From Candidatus Bipolaricaulis sp. (GTDB lineage Bacteria; Bipolaricaulota; Bipolaricaulia; Bipolaricaulales; Bipolaricaulaceae): a stretch of DNA of 12,024 bases. The DNA is taken from assembly GCA_020062805.1 (NCBI GenBank), contig JAGUVP010000303.1, positions 1-12,024 on the forward strand. The letters are read 5' to 3'. Below, in pieces: positions 7,277 to 12,024 of the stretch. The notes under the pieces are model-generated. The model was not told where the DNA came from and ran no database searches. It was given only the letters and a program-made list of their open reading frames with translations. Within the stretch, counting starts at the first letter, position 1, and each line of letters starts with the position of its first letter. The position numbers were made by a program, and so were the translations under genes.

Positions 7277-7888
7277 CTAGTTCATCCCGAACAGGATCGG
7301 AAGGAGCCTCTGCAGATCGAGCGTCTTCTCGATGAAGATCTGGGGGATTCCCTTCTCTTCGGCGATCCTGGTGAAGTATCCGTCGTTGTTGACATCGCTC
7401 CGCGTGATCAGCAGATCTGCCTCCGGGGTCATCGCCCGGATGGATTTCTCATCGGACTCGTCCGTTCGGCGAGACGGACCCTCGATCTGCGCCACAATGA
7501 TGGTCACCCCGAGCTCGCGTGCCGCCGCGATCAGCGCAAGGCAACGCTTGACCTCGGAGTCCACGTCCACCCCCGCCGCCCCCATCCCTTTGAGGCTGGT
7601 TCCTGTGATGATCACCAGGACGTTCCACGCCGTGTCTCCGGTGCATTCGCTGACAAACTCCTCCACCGTGAGTAGCTCCCGTTCTTCACAGGGTATCCCG
7701 GCGGTGTCGCAGATCACATCGAACATCAGAGCGCCTGGCCCCTGACCGCAGGTGGTGACAACGATCGGCAGCTTCAGAAGGGGGAGGTTCCCGGGAATGA
7801 CGAACCCGTCCACCGTCTGCTGGGCGGCGGCCGTCCCCATGAAGACGCATGCAACCGCTAGAAGCCCGAACCCCAGCTTCGCTTTCAT
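7277..7888 (-). CDS. Secreted DUF6305-type protein
   Basis: A 203-residue exported protein. The ATG at 7886-7888 has GGAGGT five bases upstream, and residues 1-22 (ending TAAA) are a signal peptide. It matches the DUF6305 pattern as I remember it: VVTTCGQGPGALMFDVI (43-59), VIITGTSLKGMGAAGVDVD (92-110), VAQIEGPSRRTDESDEKSI (132-150), then SDVNNDGYFTRIAEEKGIP (164-182). The alternation of hydrophobic strands and glycine loops suggests a Rossmann-like alpha/beta fold. The TCGQGPGA and GTSLKGMGAAG loops are candidate ligand-binding sites. No biochemical function is known to me. It lies 141 bases before the transporter and after two secreted dipeptidases, so a periplasmic ligand-binding or presenting role for the transporter is plausible but inferred. 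Confidence 0.75.
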   Translation of the reverse strand: MKAKLGFGLLAVACVFMGTAAAQQTVDGFVIPGNLPLLKLPIVVTTCGQGPGALMFDVICDTAGIPCEERELLTVEEFVSECTGDTAWNVLVIITGTSLKGMGAAGVDVDSEVKRCLALIAAARELGVTIIVAQIEGPSRRTDESDEKSIRAMTPEADLLITRSDVNNDGYFTRIAEEKGIPQIFIEKTLDLQRLLPILFGMN

Positions 7889-7928
7889 CCTTGACCTCCG
7901 TTATCGTTATGCATCTCACGCGCCACTC

Positions 7929-7947
7929 CCATCCGATCTCGGGATGG
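7929..7947 (-). other. Second small hairpin in the 7889-8000 spacer
   Basis: CCATCC (7929-7934) pairs with GGATGG (7942-7947) around a 7-base loop, between the strong hairpin at 7957-7990 and the ribosome-binding site of the DUF6305-type gene. On the minus strand no U-run follows. It may form a tandem 3'-end structure or a leader element for the downstream gene. Confidence 0.3.
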
Positions 7948-7956
7948 CGGGCCACC

Positions 7957-7990
7957 GTGGGAGGGCAGCCGGTAGCGGCCGCCCCCCCAC
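7957..7990 (-). terminator. Hairpin after the second dipeptidase, with strand-specific wobble pairs
   Basis: Arms 7957-7971 and 7976-7990 form a 15-pair stem with a 4-base loop, ten bases past the stop at 8001. Two positions (7962/7985 and 7967/7980) are A-C mismatches in plus-strand RNA but G-U pairs in minus-strand RNA, so the stem is complete only in the coding-sense transcript. No U-run follows, so a stabilising 3' structure or a weak terminator is likelier than a classical intrinsic terminator. Confidence 0.65.
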
Positions 7991-8000
7991 GTCTCACAAC

Positions 8001-9671
8001 CTACTTCTCGTCGTTGTAGATGATGTCCTTGTACAGAGCGGGATTGGTTGTCTTCGCGTAGTCCACAGCCTCTAGCCACCAGCTGGGGTAGACCCTTGCC
8101 ACCCTTCGTCCGCCCTGGGAGACATAGCCATCGCTGTACTTGGCGATCAGCGTGTCGGCGAGGTCCCACCACGCGGACACCACGCGGTTCACCGCGTCGC
8201 TCGAGTAGTTGGTGAGGAACGTAACCGCCAGCTTCGGATCGGTGTTGTAGAGCGCCAGGGCTGCCTGTTCGACAGCCGGCTGCATCGCGAAGAACTCGCC
8301 CTCGAACTTCTGCTGCAGGGCCCGGACGTCCTGGATGATGTACGAGTACGCAAGGTTAGACCAGTTCTCGACGAAGTCGAACGCCCACCAGGCCGACTCC
8401 CGGGAGAAGGTGAAGATGTCTCGTACCTGCAGCGACTTAGGCACCTCGGTGATGCCGCAGTACAGCGGTATGTAGCAGGTCGTGTGCGGAGCGTCTTCGC
8501 CAAACCACAGGACGCCACCGATCGGGTTCGGAAGCCAGTTGCGGGATTGCGACACAAAGGAATACGAACAGCGGAACATGGAGATCGCTCGCTCCCAGTT
8601 CGCCCCGCCGGCAGCGTTGGCAGTCGGCCATCGGTCCGGTGCTCCGTACGGGCCGGCAGCGAGACCCTGGGTGAGGTCGAACTCCGTTCCCTCGTAGTAG
8701 TCCCTCTTGATGGCCATCAGATCGGCCACAGAGACCAGCTCGTCCGGCTTGACAGAGAACGGGTACTTCTTCGCGTACGGATCGAACTCGAGCGATGGGG
8801 CGAGGATGTCGAACACCCGCCACTCCCGACGGCTGTTGTAGAACCCTTCCTTCGGTCCATACACGTCGTCGAACCTGAAAGCGACACCGCTGTCCGGGCT
8901 CCACCACCCCATCTCCTGTCCAAGCGTGTAGATGTTGGGCGAAGCCATGAACCAGTCGGGCTGGTTGAGGTCGATCTCTCCGATCCGGCTCCGGTTGGCG
9001 CCTACGTACACGTGATCATCCGGAATCCGCTGGGCAACCCAGACCGCACCCGGCTTCCCGGAGTCCGGGGTCCAGAGGACGCCTGGCCCCATGATCTCGA
9101 AGATCCAGGCCTCGTTAGGATCGCAGACGCTGAGCGTCTCGCCGCCGTCGATATACCCGTACTTCTCGGCGAGGGCCCCCATGATCTGGATCGCCTCTCG
9201 GGCGGTCGTTGCCCGCTGGAGACCGAGCGCCTGGAGCTCCTCGATGTAGAAGAGCCCGTTCGTGTTACGCAATTCCCGGCGACCACCCGTGGTGTGCTCC
9301 CCCATCATCACCTGATGCTCGTTCATGAACGGATAGGCGATGTGAAAGTACGTATACGTGACCTCGACCTGGGGGATCTCGCCCAACACTCGGGGCGGAG
9401 AAGTCGGGTTGTCTCGTAGCCGTCCCGCGTACACCTTCACCATCTCCCCAGGCTCATGGGTCCCGCCCGGGATCACCCAGACCTTGGGATCGTACCATCC
9501 ATCGCAGGTGTGGGTCGTCATGACCGAACCGTCCACGGAAGCGTTCTTGCCAACGGCAACCACGGTGCAGTTCTCGGTGCAACCCTCCTCGTCCTCCCAC
9601 ACCCCCTGCGCAGCCCCTAGCCACGACACCACGAACAGCCCAGCTACCAACAACATTCCAACTCGACGCAT
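8001..9671 (-). CDS. Secreted peptidase family C69 dipeptidase (second copy)
   Basis: A 556-residue protein of peptidase family C69 (PepD-type dipeptidases of the Ntn-hydrolase fold). The ATG at 9669-9671 follows GAGGAGGG. Residues 1-22 are a signal peptide (cleavage near GAAQG), then a short acidic segment VWEDEEG. The predicted nucleophile is Cys35 in CTVVAVGKNASVDGSV, which must be exposed as the N-terminus by removing the pro-segment; a nearby Cys31 is unusual. Further family marks are MTTHTCDGWYDPK (51-63), YPFMNEHQVMMGEHT (113-127), TAREAIQIMGALAEKYGY, CDPNEAWIFE (183-192), GANRSRIGEIDL, and RNWLPNPIGGVLWFG. Near the C-terminus are SAWWAFDFVENWSNLAY and a final segment of about 45 residues absent from the upstream paralogue. 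It probably cleaves dipeptides or short peptides in the periplasm. It is a clear tandem paralogue of the gene at 9807-11369, 135 bases away. Confidence 0.92.
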   Translation of the reverse strand: MRRVGMLLVAGLFVVSWLGAAQGVWEDEEGCTENCTVVAVGKNASVDGSVMTTHTCDGWYDPKVWVIPGGTHEPGEMVKVYAGRLRDNPTSPPRVLGEIPQVEVTYTYFHIAYPFMNEHQVMMGEHTTGGRRELRNTNGLFYIEELQALGLQRATTAREAIQIMGALAEKYGYIDGGETLSVCDPNEAWIFEIMGPGVLWTPDSGKPGAVWVAQRIPDDHVYVGANRSRIGEIDLNQPDWFMASPNIYTLGQEMGWWSPDSGVAFRFDDVYGPKEGFYNSRREWRVFDILAPSLEFDPYAKKYPFSVKPDELVSVADLMAIKRDYYEGTEFDLTQGLAAGPYGAPDRWPTANAAGGANWERAISMFRCSYSFVSQSRNWLPNPIGGVLWFGEDAPHTTCYIPLYCGITEVPKSLQVRDIFTFSRESAWWAFDFVENWSNLAYSYIIQDVRALQQKFEGEFFAMQPAVEQAALALYNTDPKLAVTFLTNYSSDAVNRVVSAWWDLADTLIAKYSDGYVSQGGRRVARVYPSWWLEAVDYAKTTNPALYKDIIYNDEK

Positions 9672-9763
9672 GCACTCCCTCCTCTTGGTTCACTGAACTC
9701 CGAGTGCCCATGCACTACCTACCCGTTATGCACGCCACTCGCCCTTAGCCGGCCGAGATCCAT

Positions 9764-9792
9764 GGGTGGGGCACTCCACAGGCACCCCACCC
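9764..9792 (-). terminator. Hairpin after the first dipeptidase
   Basis: Arms 9764-9774 and 9782-9792 form an 11-pair stem in minus-strand RNA (GGGTGGGG/CCCCACCC plus U-G, G-U and C-G) with a 7-base loop, 14 bases past the stop at 9807. Two of the inner pairs are C-A mismatches in plus-strand RNA, so the fold favours the coding-sense transcript. No U-run follows (ATGGATCTC). Confidence 0.45.
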
Positions 9793-9806
9793 CGGACCAC
9801 ACATCC

Positions 9807-11369
9807 TTACAACCTGAACAGAAGCGTGTCCACCAGGTTCCACCACAGCTGCTCAGCCTTCAGCATGTACGTGTAGGTGAAGTTGGTCAGAAGCTGCACC
9901 GCAGCCTTGGGATCTGTGGCGTACATGAGCGTTGCTGCCCGCTCGACTGCCGCATACGTGGTGTTTATCTCGTCCTGGAAAGGATCCTTGACCCCGTCCA
10001 GAACGGGTTTGAGGTTGCCGTATCGTTGGTTGACCAGGGTATCGGCGATGTCAAACGCCCACCACGCCGAGTTCCGATCGAACTTCGTCCGGTCAAGCAC
10101 TGTCCACGACACTGGGACTTCCTCAATCCCCACCCAGACCGGAATCCACGGGCTGGTCGCAGGGTTATTGAGGCCAAACCACGCCACAGCCCCGATCTCG
10201 TTGGGTAGCCAGTCGCGAACCTGACCAACGAAAAAGTACGAGCAGGTGGAAATGGCGATCTTGCGAGCGGGACTCAGACCCAACCAAGCAGCCATTCCCG
10301 ACAAGGCCTGAACCTGTGGTGTGGCATAGGGGGATTTCACCCGATTCCCTCGACTGTCCGTGTAATACCAGACTTCAGCTTCAGTGATGTCGTACTCCGT
10401 CCCTTCGAGCACGTCGTGGTAGATCTCGATGATGTCTGCTAGAGAGAGAAGCTTGTCCGGCTGGAAGGAGAATGGGTAGTTGGGCACATCTTCGATCTGC
10501 CAGTTCCCCGATGGAGCGAGCAGGTTGAAGAGCCGCCACGTCCGGTAGTCAAGTGAGAGTGGCCGGACGTCCCTGTACACGAACCTCCACACGAACGGTT
10601 CACCGCTGGCCGGATCGTAGAGGCCGAGCTCGATAGCGCAGCTCATGTAGTTGCTGCTGACCATGAAGTTCTCAGTGTCGTTGGGATCGATCTCGCCGAT
10701 CCTGCTCCGATTCGGCTGAACGGCAACATGTCCATCAGGCACCCTCGCAGCAACCCAGACCGCCCCGGGCTTCCCACTGTCGCGGGTCCACAGGGGGCCA
10801 ACCGGGTAGATCTCGAACAACCACACCTCATTCGGGTCAGCGATCGCAAGTCCCTCTCCGGTGTCAGCGTACCCGTACTTCTCGGCCAGCTCGCCCATCA
10901 CGAGGATGCATTCCCGAGCTGTCTTCGCCCGCTGAAGACCGAAGTACTCCAGCTGTTCGATGTACATGATCGCTTCATCCAGGTTCGGTGCCAGGACTGA
11001 TGCGCGGCCGATCGTGTTCTCGCCGATCATGACCTGGTGCTCATTAGCGAATGGGTAGGCGATCTTGAAAATCTTGTAGGTGTGTGGAACCTCTGGGATC
11101 TCGCCGAGCTTGACCATCGGCGGGTACTGACTGAACTCCGGATACGCTCGGATCATCCCTTTCCACACAGAAGCCATCGTCCCTGGCGCATGATCTGCCG
11201 CTGGAACGATGATCAGCCGAGAGTCATACGCACCATCACAGGTGTGCGTCGTGATCACCGAACCGTCTACCGTCGCCCCCTTGCTCACCAGTACGTCGGT
11301 ACACGGAAAAGCTAGCACTCCAAGGATGGCCACCAAGATGAGCACAAACCCTGTCTTCACTGCCACCAT
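9807..11369 (-). CDS. Secreted peptidase family C69 dipeptidase (first copy)
   Basis: A 520-residue C69-family dipeptidase. I chose the ATG at 11367-11369, preceded by GGGAGGGGGGAG; the GTG 27 bases upstream would lie across that purine-rich site. The N-terminus MVAVKTGFVLILVAILGVLA, then FP, is a signal peptide, and Cys23 follows at once in CTDVLVSKGATVDGSV. Signal-peptide removal alone could therefore expose the nucleophile. Other marks are ITTHTCDGAYDSR, YPFANEHQVMIGENT, RAKTARECILVMGELAEKYG, DPNEVWLFEIYPVGPLW, DSGKPGAVWVAARVPDGH, NRSRIGEIDP, and RDWLPNEIGAVAWFG. The protein ends at WWNLVDTLLFRL, about 45 residues earlier than the paralogue at 8001-9671; the sequence after its stop does not resemble the missing tail, so this looks like a true shorter form. 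It is probably a periplasmic dipeptidase whose specificity differs from its sister. Confidence 0.92.
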   Translation of the reverse strand: MVAVKTGFVLILVAILGVLAFPCTDVLVSKGATVDGSVITTHTCDGAYDSRLIIVPAADHAPGTMASVWKGMIRAYPEFSQYPPMVKLGEIPEVPHTYKIFKIAYPFANEHQVMIGENTIGRASVLAPNLDEAIMYIEQLEYFGLQRAKTARECILVMGELAEKYGYADTGEGLAIADPNEVWLFEIYPVGPLWTRDSGKPGAVWVAARVPDGHVAVQPNRSRIGEIDPNDTENFMVSSNYMSCAIELGLYDPASGEPFVWRFVYRDVRPLSLDYRTWRLFNLLAPSGNWQIEDVPNYPFSFQPDKLLSLADIIEIYHDVLEGTEYDITEAEVWYYTDSRGNRVKSPYATPQVQALSGMAAWLGLSPARKIAISTCSYFFVGQVRDWLPNEIGAVAWFGLNNPATSPWIPVWVGIEEVPVSWTVLDRTKFDRNSAWWAFDIADTLVNQRYGNLKPVLDGVKDPFQDEINTTYAAVERAATLMYATDPKAAVQLLTNFTYTYMLKAEQLWWNLVDTLLFRL

Positions 11370-11709
11370 GTCTCCCCCCTCCCGAGAAAGGATCACCCTT
11401 CGGCCGCAGGCGGCGAGCGTACCTCAGAGGCACAAACGACCGCCCTGCAATCACAACTGCCCACCAGCGCGATCTTGGCTCTCACCCCCTCGGGCACAGA
11501 GAGATGGCTGCGTTGGGTAGTCTAGCGCCGCCCCAGGCATTAGCAAGTCCTTGCAGATATTAACACCTCCGTGAGGGCTGACGCGATACCGGAACAGCCC
11601 CTCTTAAGGCCCGCCCCGCGCTGTGTGACGCGAAAGCCCCAGGATGATGATCACAGACGGAATTCAGACGACCCTTCAGTAAGTGGTAGCTAGACGGCGC
11701 ATCGGTTGG
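11370..11709. other. 340-base intergenic region, possible promoter
   Basis: I find no convincing gene, RNA or repeat here. Minus-strand frames are interrupted, and none resembles the neighbours. The purine-rich ribosome-binding site of the first dipeptidase lies at its left end. The best minus-strand promoter-like pair is TTGCTA (11541-11546) and TAGACT (11519-11524) with a 16-base spacer, four of six matches each; this is weak. No terminator hairpin is evident after the gene ending at 11710. The length and lack of coding make it the likeliest promoter site for the downstream genes. Confidence 0.35.
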
Positions 11710-12024
11710 CTACCTGCCTGGAACAAGACCCCGGCGGACAACTCGCCAGGCCACAGCGAGACCGGCAATAGAGGCCAGATACACCCCCGCAAGGACGTGG
11801 AACGGGAACAACGGCCTTGAGCTGTATGTGACCATGTGTCCCTCTCCGGGACGGGGAAGCGGTGAAGGGTCCCAGGGAAGACCGTAGCGGGTGGTCAAGC
11901 CTCGCATGTTCAGAAGGTGGACGAGGGGGATGCCGGCGGCGGCCATCGCCAGCGCCACACCGCGCCCTGGACCCTCGGGGACCACGGTCAGCACGTTCAG
12001 CCCCGGCTGGAGCGTGAGCACGGC
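11710..12024 (-). CDS. Poly-gamma-glutamate-system-like membrane protein, C-terminal part
   Basis: The last 104 residues of a gene whose start lies beyond the right edge; the GTG at 12019-12021 is taken as an internal Val. Visible parts are a glycine-rich stretch (VVPEGPGRGVALAMAAAGIP), then LVHLLNMRGLTTRYGLPWDP, SPLPRPGEGHMVTY, and a C-terminal membrane helix (FHVLAGVYLASIAGLAVAW) with a basic tail, RVVRRGLVPGR. The 'HLLN...YGLPxDPxPLPxPG' pattern with a terminal helix is what I remember from proteins annotated 'poly-gamma-glutamate system protein'. That identification is from memory and moderate in certainty. The helix and positive-inside tail suggest the bulk of the protein is outside the membrane. 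A decayed copy of this same end lies at 4178-4395. Its family implies a link to gamma-linked glutamate polymers, which suits the gamma-glutamyltransferases and dipeptidases downstream. Confidence 0.6.
   Translation of the reverse strand, partial: AVLTLQPGLNVLTVVPEGPGRGVALAMAAAGIPLVHLLNMRGLTTRYGLPWDPSPLPRPGEGHMVTYSSRPLFPFHVLAGVYLASIAGLAVAWRVVRRGLVPGR

Noticed and set aside
11298..11305. Lipoprotein cleavage site at Cys23 of the first C69 dipeptidase
   Set aside because: The residues before the Cys (AFP) do not fit a lipobox, and this Cys aligns with the C69 nucleophile.
1..12024. tRNA, rRNA, CRISPR array, insertion sequence or integrase
   Set aside because: No spaced direct repeats, transposase-like frame, terminal inverted repeats or cloverleaf sequence were seen on reading both strands; spacers are short and explained by ribosome-binding sites and hairpins.

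Overview
This is a GC-rich bacterial window in which every gene I can support lies on the minus strand, so transcription runs from position 12024 towards position 1. Strong Shine-Dalgarno sequences (AAAGGAGG, GGAGGT) precede most starts, and two genes start with GTG. Nearly every product has a signal peptide or membrane segments, so the region looks devoted to the cell envelope. The gene content fits an anaerobic, peptide-using bacterium of a deep-branching phylum such as Bipolaricaulota/Acetothermia, Synergistota or Atribacterota. That placement is a guess from content and base composition, because no marker gene is present.

Layout in order of transcription: (1) 12024-11710, the C-terminal end of a membrane-anchored protein resembling the 'poly-gamma-glutamate system protein'; (2) a 340-base gap; (3) 11369-9807 and 9671-8001, two secreted C69-family dipeptidases; (4) 7888-7277, a secreted DUF6305-type protein; (5) 7135-5807, a polytopic transporter of the IT superfamily (TRAP large-permease/DctM-like), followed by a tiny two-helix membrane protein (5795-5646); (6) 5619-4453, an exported zinc metallo-hydrolase of the succinylglutamate desuccinylase/aspartoacylase (M14-like) group; (7) a 340-base gap holding a decayed second copy of the C-terminus of gene 1; (8) 4112-2409 and 2280-571, two exported gamma-glutamyltransferases, the second with an altered substrate pocket; (9) 503-1, the start of a secreted jelly-roll (LamG-like) protein.

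Working model (inference): four self-activating N-terminal-nucleophile (Ntn) hydrolases (two C69, two gamma-glutamyltransferase) and one zinc hydrolase act outside the membrane on gamma-glutamyl or other peptide/amide substrates. The transporter, its small partner and the DUF6305 protein would capture the released acid or amino acid. The poly-gamma-glutamate-type gene at one end and its decayed duplicate before the gamma-glutamyltransferase pair suggest turnover of a poly-gamma-glutamate-like polymer, or of gamma-glutamyl peptides. GC-rich hairpins without clear U-tracts lie 10-28 bases after four of the stop codons, and a fifth has a short pyrimidine run. They look like intercistronic mRNA-stabilising or weak termination elements.
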